Assembly: GCF_902167145.1 (NCBI RefSeq)
Contig: NW_023366884.1
Location: 1-64,000, forward strand
Direction of reading: 5' to 3'
From: Zea mays
Taxonomy: Eukaryota; Streptophyta; Magnoliopsida; Poales; Poaceae
Length of the DNA stretch: 64,000 nucleotides
Shown here: piece by piece, positions 41,136 to 49,348 of the stretch
Layout: each line of letters starts with the position of its first letter
How positions within the stretch are numbered: position 1 is the stretch's first letter
Notes under the pieces: model-generated
Database searches by the model: none
Told to the model about the DNA's origin: nothing
The model's input: the letters and a program-made list of their open reading frames with translations, nothing else
Program-made: the position numbers and the translations under genes

Positions 41136-41525
41136 CCAATTTTAGTTGAAGAAACTGATACTGCCATCCCCGAAGCGCCTGCCAGCATGTGTGATTACAT
41201 CATTCGACATGCTTCGGGGAAAAAACTATCTGAAGAAGAAACTCATGAAGCTAACCATTATGCGAAGGAGCTAAAATATCCGAAGGGGGCAGTAATATTC
41301 AATGGGACGAATGAAGATGACTTCTTATACTGCCTGCCTGACAACAAAGAGCTATCTGTCTGCCGAGAAATGGCCAGAAGTATTGGTTTCCCGAAGCTTG
41401 AATCTGGATTAAGCGCCATGACGAAAGAAGATCTCGCAGACAGTCTTGCGTACAACAGCCTGGGAATTAAACGCTTGAAAAACCCCCTTATTTTTTACGC
41501 AACTCATTCCTTTTTTCTTATATGA
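41136..41525 (+). CDS. antisense gene, continuation after the stop codon (to probable intron 1)
   Basis: Same frame as the 477-aa segment. The coding region reads on after the TAA (PILVEETDTAIPEAPASM, then CDYIIRHASGKKLSEEE, KYPKGAVIFNGTNEDDFLY, MTKEDLADSLAYNSLGIK). From about 41481 the sequence turns pyrimidine- and AT-rich and the peptide loses family character, which suggests intron 1 begins there. No GT dinucleotide exists between 41452 and 41536, so the donor appears lost or noncanonical. Confidence 0.6.
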   Translation, partial: PILVEETDTAIPEAPASMCDYIIRHASGKKLSEEETHEANHYAKELKYPKGAVIFNGTNEDDFLYCLPDNKELSVCREMARSIGFPKLESGLSAMTKEDLADSLAYNSLGIKRLKNPLIFYATHSFFLI

Positions 41526-41541
41526 ATTCTTTTTCGTATAG

Positions 41542-42334
41542 GGCCTGATCCTAAGCAACGCACTAAGAGCCCAAAAGAGCGCCGAAGATGAAAGCTATGA
41601 AATTGCGTTTAATAATTTACGCTCCGAAGTTATCAAACTGAGAAACGAAGCTTTGGAAAAAGATAAAATTCTGCTTACACTGGTAGATAAAGTGAAAAAA
41701 GACGAAGCTGCTTCACAAGCCCAGGCCGAAGCTCAAAAATGCGAGATTAAAGATCTTCAGAAACAGCTGGCTAGAGCTAAAGAGGAGCGCACGCTTGAGG
41801 AAACGAAACGAGAACTTAGTGATTTTATGGTCAGCAAATTGGAATCAAGAGTTAAGGAGCTTCGCACATCTCAGGGGAAATGCTATGTCAAATCTGTAGA
41901 ATGTGTGAATAAAATTAAATCCAGCTTCGCCAACGTAGGCGCCTTTTCCAGCGAAGAGAATTTCTCTCGAGGCAATCCCGAAGGTCCGCTGGAATGGATT
42001 AGCCACGAAGCAGAGGCCTTCGAAGAGATTCTGAACAGTCGTGGCGACATATGCGCTTTTTCGGGCGCCAGAGGAATTGCTTCTGTCTTAGAGAAGAAAG
42101 GTTGCGGGCATGTAAAATTTTTAGCTCAATCCGAAGCTACCTTATCTTCCGAAGACATCAAGGACCCCTCGGCCGAAGCAAGCGTGGTTGGTGGCAAATT
42201 TTTTACTGATATCTGGAACGACGGCGGTCGAGAAATGGCGCAAGAGATCATCCAAAGTAGCGAAAAAGGCATTCATGACGCCAGAAAAGTAGCAGAAGCT
42301 GCCGAAAGGAGTACAGAACCCGAAAGGCAATTAG
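41542..42334 (+). CDS. antisense gene, coiled-coil exon
   Basis: Begins after a pyrimidine-rich tract and TATAG at 41537-41541. The first codons encode GLILSNALRAQKSAEDESYE, in frame with the rest. Roughly residues 35-120 form a heptad-rich coiled coil (EKDKILLTLVDKVKKDE, KCEIKDLQKQLARAKEE, SKLESRVKEL). A conserved-looking block follows (SSFANVGAFSSEENFSRG, EEILNSRGDICAFSGARG, GGKFFTDIWNDGGREMA). It ends with the single base G of a split codon before the GT at 42335. Without splicing it would stop at 42343-42345. Confidence 0.72.
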
Positions 42335-42427
42335 GTACCAATTAGTCGCTCTTATTGTGTTGTAATTTTTATTCCAATCTTTGCTCAAGGTTTGTAAAAG
42401 TAATGAAGAAATGTTCTCTTCCCTCAG
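42335..42427 (+). other. intron 2 of the antisense gene (93 bp, GT-AG, phase 1)
   Basis: Donor GTACCA at 42335 and acceptor CTTCCCTCAG ending at 42427. Joining restores one frame: G at 42334 plus AA at 42428-42429. The exact phase match, the T-rich body and the loss of coding signal inside support a real spliceosomal intron on the plus strand. An intron here cannot belong to a plus-sense genomic retrotransposon RNA made on the minus strand. Confidence 0.75.
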
Positions 42428-42543
42428 AAACTGCTGGATCAAATGTCGACGAAGAAATTAAACAAATGGCCGAAACTATCTTGGACAAGGTTGTTGACCA
42501 ACTTGTAAATGAGGCCGCTGAAGCAGTATTGAGAGAAGATTAG
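42428..42543 (+). CDS. antisense gene, C-terminal exon
   Basis: Encodes, after the split codon, TAGSNVDEEIKQMAETIL and DKVVDQLVNEAAEAVLRED, then TAG at 42541-42543. It is a short amphipathic acidic helix-like tail typical of the C-terminus of this family as I recall it. An AT-rich stretch follows. Confidence 0.7.
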
Positions 42544-43044
42544 ATGCTATTTGGAAAAATCATTTAAAGTGTAATCTATGTAACACTTTGTACATTTGAA
42601 TGTAATATACAAGTCTCCTTTCATTATTGAATTCTTTACGATGCATGAAACATTAAGTACATACCATTTTTGAGCCTTCGGCGAAAAAACACCTTCCCTT
42701 CTTTTCATGCTTCGTGAAGAAGAATTTATCATTTATCACGACAATATCCATAGTGTTCTGATAAGAAATATCCAAGCTTCGTAAAAATAATCTCCGAAGC
42801 CATACCTCGAAAATCAATATTGTTTCTCCCTGTAACTTGGCATGATTTACCCCTTTTCAAAGCATTTTCCGAAGATCGATAACATGCCCCCTTCTCGTGC
42901 CACATGCAGCATGATGTATGATGATTATGCTATGCAAAATGATGTGATGATGTTATGTTATGCAAAATGATATTTTGTGCCGAAGATACACACATTCCTG
43001 CAATGGGGCACAATCTTTTGTATCAATACTGACTTTTTCATTAT
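42544..43044. other. AT-rich noncoding region inside the element
   Basis: No supported coding sequence. 42901-42980 is rich in ATGATG/ATTATG, with ATGCAAAATGAT twice (near 42933 and 42961). It lies where pol would be in an autonomous relative. Confidence 0.6.
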
Positions 43045-43345
43045 AAGCCTCCCTTAGGAGCTTCTTCGCCTTTTACTTCAGCGGAATCAGCGTTTATTTT
43101 TCGCTGTAAGTTCTGCATCCCCTTAGGAACGTCTTTGGAACTTCTTCGCCTTTTACTTAGGCGGTATAAGCTCTGCATTCCCTTAGGAACGTCTTTGGAG
43201 CTTCTTCGCCTTTTACTTAGGCGGTATAAGCTCTGCATTCCCTTAGGAACGTCTTTGGAGCTTCTTCGCCTTTTACTTAGGCGGTATCAGCGTTGACTTT
43301 TCGCTGTATGCTCTGCATTCCTTTTGGAACGACTTTGGAGCAGAA
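43045..43345. repeat. 60-bp internal minisatellite of the retrotransposon
   Basis: The 60-bp unit starting CTTCTTCGCCTTTTACTTAG is identical at 43141-43200 and 43201-43260. Degenerate copies flank it (43060-43140 and 43261-43345). Remnants of the GGAACGACTTT segment continue to about 43420. It is noncoding; the frame at 43041-43238 is only the repeat translated. Confidence 0.85.
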
Positions 43346-43599
43346 AACTTACACTGCGCTCCCTTCGGAACGACTTTTTGTGACTTCGTCAGACTTACTC
43401 TGCGTTCCTTAGAACGACTTTTTGTTGCTTCGAAGGATTTTCGATAGTCCGAAGGTCCTTTTTATTATCACAAACCTGTGAAGAAAACATATTTTTCTTG
43501 TAGGAATCAACGAAACTAATTACATGAAACCTAAACAATGTCCTTTATTAGAAAAAATAAAACTGAATGAAAAAGATTGCTATTAAGGTAGGATATTTG
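43346..43599. other. region between minisatellite and the gag stop codon
   Basis: Contains decayed minisatellite-like words (GGAACGACTTT, CTTCGTCAGAC) and AT-rich sequence. It would be the 3' untranslated part of the gag message. No pol motifs seen. Confidence 0.55.
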
Positions 43600-45117
43600 T
43601 CAATAGATGTGTTTTGACTCTGGCACGGTGCTGTTGACCGTGCGAGCTTCGGACTGTTCTCTGAAGTCCCTTTGATGTGGAGCATATTGGCTCCCTTCTG
43701 GCTGCTGGCCTTGTTGCAACGGGGGTGGAGGCGGGGGCTGTTGCCAGGAAGCTGAAGGCTGACTTGCCGAAGCAGCAGAGACTACAGGATGGTTGCCCAC
43801 ATATTCTGGGATGTAGGGCGAATGATACGAAGCAGTGTGCATGACCTGCTTCGGCTGAGCCTGTTGCGCGGCAGCTTCGGCTATCTCTTTTTGCTTCTGA
43901 ATGGTAACATGACACATCCTGGTAGTATGACCTTTGTTTTCACCACAGAATAAGCAAAATATTCTTCTGGGTTGATCCCCGAATCTTCCGCCGAAGCCCC
44001 TGGCGCCTCTGCCTCTTGGAGCTGGTGGTCGAAAGGAGCTTTGCTGTTGCCCCGAAGTCTGTGAGGAGTACTGTGGCCTTTGCTGCTGGCTCCCCTTATC
44101 ATCATTTTGATTGGAATTATGAATTGATCTGACATGCTTCGGATAGAATCTTCCTCCGAAGCCCCTGGTCATCTCAGAAAATCTGAAGGCCTCCTCCCTT
44201 CTTTGGCGAAAATCATTGTCAGCTCGAATATATTCATCCATCTTCTGGAGCAGCTTCTCCAGCGTTTGTGGTGGCTTCCTGGCAAAATACTGCGCTGATG
44301 GCCCTGGCCGAAGCCCCTTGATCATGGCCTCAATGACAATCTCATTGGGCACTGTCGGCGCCTGTGCCCTTAGACGCAGAAACCTTCGGACATATGCCTG
44401 AAGGTATTCTTCGTGGTCCTGAGTGCACTGGAACAGAGCCTGAGCAGTGACCGGCTTCGTCTGAAATCCTTGAAAACTGGTTAACAACAAATCCTTCAGC
44501 TTCTGCCATGAAGTGATCGTTCCTGGTCGAAGGGAGGAATACCAGGTTTGAGCAACACTTCTGACAGCCATAACGAAAGATTTGGCCATGACTGAAGCAT
44601 TGCCACCGTACGAAGACACTGTTGCTTCGTAGCTCATCAAGAACTGCTTCGGGTCTGAATGGCCATCAAATACGGGGAGCTGAGGCGGCTTGTAGGACGG
44701 AGGCCAAGGTGTAGCCTGTAACTCAGCGGACAGGGGAGAAGTATCATCAAAAACAAAATTCCCATGATGGAAATTGTCATACCAGTCGTCTTCGTTGTGA
44801 AAGCCCTCCTGATGAAGGTCTTGATGCTGAGGCCTTCGGTGTTGCTCATCCTGAGCAAGATGACGAACTTCTTCAGAGGCTTCATCTATCTGCCTCTGCA
44901 GTTCAGCTAGCCTGGCCATCTTCTCCTTCCTGCGTTGAACCTGCTGCTGAAGGATTTCCAGATTCTGAATCTCCTGATCTAGATCATCCTCCGGATGTGT
45001 TGGACTGGTAGCCTTCCTCTTCTGGCTTCGTGCCTCTCTGAGAGAAAGGACGTCTTGATTGGGGTCCAGCGGCTGCAGCGTGCCAGCCCCTGGTGCTGAA
45101 GCCTTCTTCGGCGGCAT
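43600..45117 (-). CDS. gag: retrotransposon Gag polyprotein
   Basis: A 505-residue structural protein that would form the cytoplasmic virus-like particle and bind element RNA. The ATG at 45117 lies 74 bp inside the 5' LTR, beyond the primer site. Residues about 45-92 are a charged coiled coil (QNLEILQQQVQRRKEK onward). Residues about 148-300 match the plant retrotransposon gag domain (PQLPVFDGHSDPKQFL, AQTWYSSLRPGTITSW, the EYLQAYVRRF region). Residues 320-385 are Arg/Gly/Gln-rich. A CCHC zinc knuckle (C388, C391, H397, C402; FCLFCGENKGHTTRMC) is followed by a Gln/Pro-rich tail with a run of prolines near 465-472. The frame is intact. It stops without any protease active-site motif, and no pol frame follows, which marks the element as non-autonomous. 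The overlapping frames at 43583-43915 and 43881-44135 are shadows. Confidence 0.93.
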   Translation of the reverse strand: MPPKKASAPGAGTLQPLDPNQDVLSLREARSQKRKATSPTHPEDDLDQEIQNLEILQQQVQRRKEKMARLAELQRQIDEASEEVRHLAQDEQHRRPQHQDLHQEGFHNEDDWYDNFHHGNFVFDDTSPLSAELQATPWPPSYKPPQLPVFDGHSDPKQFLMSYEATVSSYGGNASVMAKSFVMAVRSVAQTWYSSLRPGTITSWQKLKDLLLTSFQGFQTKPVTAQALFQCTQDHEEYLQAYVRRFLRLRAQAPTVPNEIVIEAMIKGLRPGPSAQYFARKPPQTLEKLLQKMDEYIRADNDFRQRREEAFRFSEMTRGFGGRFYPKHVRSIHNSNQNDDKGSQQQRPQYSSQTSGQQQSSFRPPAPRGRGARGFGGRFGDQPRRIFCLFCGENKGHTTRMCHVTIQKQKEIAEAAAQQAQPKQVMHTASYHSPYIPEYVGNHPVVSAASASQPSASWQQPPPPPPLQQGQQPEGSQYAPHQRDFREQSEARTVNSTVPESKHIY

Positions 45118-45179
45118 GACGAAGCTGATGCTTGCCGAAGGTGTCGAAAAGCTCAGGAAATGGAAGTGAGTTCACCGGA

Positions 45180-45190
45180 GGTGGGCGCCA
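45180..45190 (-). other. primer-binding site, tRNA-Lys type
   Basis: Minus-strand TGGCGCCCACC lies one base inside the 5' LTR. It is complementary to the 3' end of plant tRNA-Lys(CUU), which ends GGTGGGCGCCA; the match extends 11 bases and then stops. This fixes the direction of the element. Confidence 0.85.
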
Positions 45191-45191
45191 A

Positions 45192-45860
45192 TGTTGGGGA
45201 CTTGTTCTCAAATGCTAAGAGTTAAGAACAAGGCAACATAAAAAGTGTTAAGTGTTAAAGTCCTTCGTCCTTCGAAGCATTATGTCCCTTCGGGAAATAA
45301 TGAGCTTCGGACGAAGGTCATAAGAGACATACCTTCGTGAGCATAACAAGTAATGACGAAGGATTCATATAAAGCATGAAATATAATATAAGCATCATCA
45401 TAGAATCATTTCTATTTTATTGACATGGAAAAATAGAAATGATTTTAGATTACAAATGTACCTTCGGTCCTGAGAGAAGATAAAAAGCACAAGCGTGACG
45501 CAAAAGTAAATGCCAAGTCAGCGTGCACAGTACGGGAGTACTGTTCATCTATTTATAGACGCGGGACGCAGCCCACGTAAAATTACATCCATGTCCATTA
45601 CATTTGTTAACGGCTTATGGAAATCTGTCGAGGCCCCCGAAGTCTTTTCATCTTTAAGTCGGTTCCCCCTTCTGCCATCGCGCCGAAGCTTCCCTGCGCA
45701 CAGCTTCGGCTGCACTCGACCTTCGTCTGGTTCAGGCTTCGTCCTGGCCGTGCTCCATATTCATAATTCTGGATTCGAAAATACTTGTTCACATAATCCA
45801 CTCGGAAAACATTGTCAAATCATGTTTTTGAGGACCTTCGGAGGACGAAGGCCCCCAACA
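45192..45860 (-). repeat. 5' LTR of the retrotransposon
   Basis: A 669-bp repeat. On the minus strand it begins TGTTGGGGGCCTTCG and ends CCCCAACA. It is identical to the other LTR except for C at 45748 (T at 39026) and T at 45785 (C at 39063), both transitions. It is assigned as 5' because the tRNA-Lys-type primer site abuts its inner edge and gag follows 74 bp later. It supplies the promoter for the gag transcript. Confidence 0.95.
45550..45557 (-). promoter_or_regulatory. TATA box of the 5' LTR
   Basis: TATAAATA on the minus strand, preceded by GCGTC and followed by GATGAACAG, in the middle of the LTR as expected for the U3/R boundary. Gag begins about 430 bp downstream. Confidence 0.7.
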
Positions 45861-45865
45861 TGGTC
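45861..45865. repeat. target-site duplication, right
   Basis: TGGTC directly after CCCCCAACA. Empty homologous sites with a single TGGTC exist at 36827-36831 and 48958-48962, and as the reverse complement GACCA at 21697-21701. Confidence 0.97.
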
Positions 45866-46072
45866 TCCACCAGAAATCCAAGAATGTGATCTATGGCGAG
45901 GAAACATATGTGGGGTGAGGTGTATGAGCCTCTGGTCGATGATCAATGGCCACACAACCCCCATTTTTGTCGAAAATAGCCATGAACGACCATTTTCAAT
46001 AATACCGAAGGCTAACACCTACGGATTTTTGACCAATAAATGGTCTCCACCAGAAATCCAAGAATGTGATCT

Positions 46073-48550
46073 ATGGCAAGGAAACATATGTGGGGTGAGG
46101 TGTACGAGCCTCTGGTCGATGATCAATGGCCACAGAACCCCCATTTTGCCGAAAATAGCCATGAACGACCATTTTCAATAATACCGAAGGCTAACACCTA
46201 CAGATTTTTGACCAAGAAATGGTCTCCACCAGAAATCCAAGAATGTGATCTATGGCAAGGAAACATATGTGGGGTGAGGTGTACGAGCCTCTGGTCGATG
46301 ATCAATGGCCACAGAACCCCCATTTTGCCGAAAATAGCCATGAACGACCATTTTCAATAATTCTGAAGGCTAACACGTACGAGTTTTTGACCAAGAAATG
46401 GTCTCCACCAGAAATCCAAGAATGTGATCTATGGCAAGGAAACATATGTGGGGTGAGGTGTATGAGCCTCTGGTCGATGATCAATGGCCACACAACCCCC
46501 ATTTTTGTCGAAAATAGCCATGAACGACCATTTTCAATAATATCGAAGGCTAACACCTACGGTTTTTTGACCAAGAAATGGTCTCCACCAGAAATCCAAG
46601 AATGTGATCTACGACAAGGAAACATATGTGGGGTGAGGTGTATGAGCCTCTGGTCGACGATCAATGGCCACACAACCCCCATTTTGCCGAAAATAGCCAT
46701 GAATGACCATTTTCAATAATACCGAAGGCTAACACGTACGCGTTTTTAACCAAGAAATGGTTTCCACCAGAAATCCAAGAATGTAATCTATGGCAAGGAA
46801 ACATATGTGGGGTGAGGTTTATGAGCCTCTAGTCGATGATAAATGACCACACAACCCCCATTTTTTATGAAAATAGCCATGAGCGACCTTGAAAATAGCC
46901 ATGAGCGACCATTTTCAATAATACTAGAGGCTAACACCTACGGATTTTAGACCAAGAAATGGTCTCCACCAGAAATCCAAGAATGTGATCTATGGCAAGG
47001 AAACAAATGTGGGGTGAGGTGTATGAGCGTCTGGTCGATGATCAATGGCCACACAACCCCCATTTTTGTCGAAAATAGCCATGAACGACCATTTTCAATA
47101 ATACCGAAGGCTAACACCTACGGATTTTTGACCAAGAAATGGTCTCCACCAGAAATCCAAGAATGTGATCTATGGCAAGGAAACATATGTGGGGTGAGGT
47201 GTATGAGCCTCTAGTCGATGATCAATGGCCACACAACCCCCATTTTTGTCGAAAATAGCCATGAATGACCATTTTCAAAAATACCAAAGGCTAACACGTA
47301 TGGATTTTTGACCAAGAAATGGTCTCCACCAGGAATCCAAGAATGTGATCTATGGCAAGGAAACATATGTGGGGTGAGGTGTATGATCCTCTGGTCGATG
47401 ATCAATGGCCACACAACCCCCATTTTGCCGAAAATAGCCATGAACGACCATTTTCAATAATACCGAAGGCTAACACGTACGAGTTTTTAACCAAGAAATG
47501 GTCTCCACCAGAAATACAAGAATGTGATCTATGGCAAGGAAACATATGCGGGGTGAGGTTTATGAGCCTCTAGGTGATGATAAATGGCCACACAACCCCC
47601 ATTTTTTATGAAAATAGCCATGAGCGACCATTTTCAATAATACTAGAGGCTAAGACCTACGGATTTTAGACCAAGAAATGGTCTCCACCAGAAATCCAAG
47701 AATGTGATCTATGGCAAGGAAACATATGTGGGGTGAGGTGTATGAGCATCTGGTCGATGATCAATGGCCACACACCCCCATTTTTGTCGAAAATAGCCAT
47801 GAACGACCATTTTCAATAATACCGAAGGCTAACACCTACGGATTTTTGACCAAGAAATGGTCTCCACCAGAAATCCAAGAATGTGATCTATGGCAAGGAA
47901 ACATATGTGGGGTGAGGTGTATGAGCCTCTAGTCGATGATCAATGGCCACACAACCCCCATTTTTGTCGAAAATAGCCATGAACGACCATTTTCAATAAT
48001 ACCGAAGGCTAACACCTACGGATTTTTGACCAAGAAATGGTCACCACCAGAAATCCAAGAATGTGATCTATGGCAAGGAAACATATGTGGGGTGAGGTGT
48101 ATGAGCCTCTAGTCGATGATCAATGGCCACACAACCCCCATTTTGCCGAAAATAGCCATGAATGACCATTTTCAATAATACCGAAGGCTAACACGTACGA
48201 GTTTTTAACCAAGAAATGGTTTCCACCAGAAATCCAAGAATGTAATCTATGGCAAGGAAACATATGTGGGGTGAGGTTTATGAGCCTCTAGTCGATGATA
48301 AATGGCCACACAACCCCCATTTTTTATGAAAATAGCCATGAGCGACCTTGAAAATAGCCATGAGCGACCATTTTCAATAATACTAGAGGCTAACACCTAC
48401 GGATTTTAGACCAAGAAATGGTCTCCACCAGAAATCCAAGAATGTGATCTATGGCAAGGAAACATATGTGGGGTGAGGTGTATGAGCGTCTGGTCGATGA
48501 TCAATGGCCACATAACCCCCATTTTTGTCGAAAATAGCCATGAACGACCA
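46073..48550 (-). repeat. 3,276-bp higher-order unit, copy 1
   Basis: Matches 49349-51824 at an offset of 3,276 bp (twice 1,638). Shared marks are AATTCTGAAGG, CACGTACGCG, ATGATCCTCTGG, CTCTAGGTGATG and the short CACACACCCCC variant at 47768 and 51044. Only one CACACACCCCC-type unit exists in the left arm (near 19430), so the 3,276-bp duplication postdates the fold-back. Confidence 0.85.
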
Positions 48551-49348
48551 TTTTCAATAATACCGAAGGCTAACACCTACAGATTTTTGACCAAGAAATG
48601 GTCTCCACCAGAAATCCAAGAATGTGATCTATGGCAAGGAAACATATGTGGGGTGAGGTGTATGAGCCTCTGGTCGATGATCAATGGCCACACAACCCCC
48701 ATTTTTGTCGAAAATAGCCATGAACGACCATTTTCAATAATATCGAAGGCTAACACCTACGGATTTTTGACCAAGAAATGGTCTCCAACAGAAATCCAAG
48801 AATGTGATCTACGACAAGGAAACATATGTGGGGTGAGGTGTATGAGCCTCTGGTCGACGATCAATGGCCACAGAACCCCCATTTTGCCGAAAATAGCCAT
48901 GAGCGACCATTTTCAATAATATTAGAGGCTAAGACCTACGGATTTTTGACCAAGAAATGGTCTCCACCAGAAATCCAAGAATGTGATCTATGGCGAGGAA
49001 ACATATGTGGGGTGAGGTGTATGAGCCTCTGGTCGATGATCAATGGCCACACAGCCCCCATTTTTGTCGAAAATAGCCATGAACGACCATTTTCAATAAT
49101 ACCGAAGGCTAACACCTACGGATTTTTGACCAAGAAATGGTCTCCACCAGAAATCCAAGAATGTGATCTATGGCAAGGAAACATATGTGGGGTGAGGTGT
49201 ACGAGCCTCTGGTCGATGATCAATGGCCACAGAACCCCCATTTTGCCGAAAATAGCCATGAACGACCATTTTCAATAATACCGAAGGCTAACACCTACGG
49301 ATTTTTGATCAAGAAATGGTCTCCACCAGAAATCCAAGAATGTGATCT

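Larger units (their letters stand above)
39443..42543 (+). pseudogene. antisense ORF of Tat-lineage element, broken, at least three exons
   Basis: A gene on the strand opposite gag, between the 3' LTR and the minisatellite. From the start it encodes an acidic N-terminus, the plant 'putative gypsy-type transposon' domain (Pfam PF04195-like, called Transposase_28 although no transposase activity is known), a Lys/Glu/Ala-rich linker, a long coiled coil and a short C-terminal exon. Its function is unknown. Three lesions are visible. There is a one-base frame change, best placed in the A-run at 39667-39672. An in-frame TAA lies at 41133-41135. An apparent first intron ending at 41541 lacks a GT donor. 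The second intron (42335-42427) is intact. The order of segments agrees with related plant elements as I remember them. Confidence 0.8.
38470..45860 (-). mobile_element. Zeon/Cinful-like non-autonomous Ty3/gypsy LTR retrotransposon (Tat lineage)
   Basis: A 7,391-bp element with two 669-bp LTRs, both TG...CA bounded, and flanking 5-bp duplications TGGTC. The tRNA-Lys primer site beside 45192 and the gag on the minus strand show that it is read right to left. It has gag but no protease, reverse transcriptase, RNase H or integrase, so it would need enzymes in trans. Family knowledge: maize Zeon is a gag-only element of about 7.3 kb, partnered with pol-bearing Cinful, and Tat-lineage elements often carry an antisense ORF near the 3' LTR, as seen here. 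CTTCGG/CCGAAG hexamers are abundant throughout. The lineage is supported by structure; the exact family name is from memory, without a search. Confidence 0.9.

Noticed and set aside
39443..42543. Reading the plus-strand gene as a true DNA transposase
   Set aside because: The domain name is historical. No catalytic motif of a known transposase is visible, and the gene lies inside an LTR element antisense to gag.
43041..43238. 65-codon minus-strand frame with repeated MQSLYRLSKRRRSSKDVPKG
   Set aside because: It is the translation of the 60-bp minisatellite; there is no independent support for coding.
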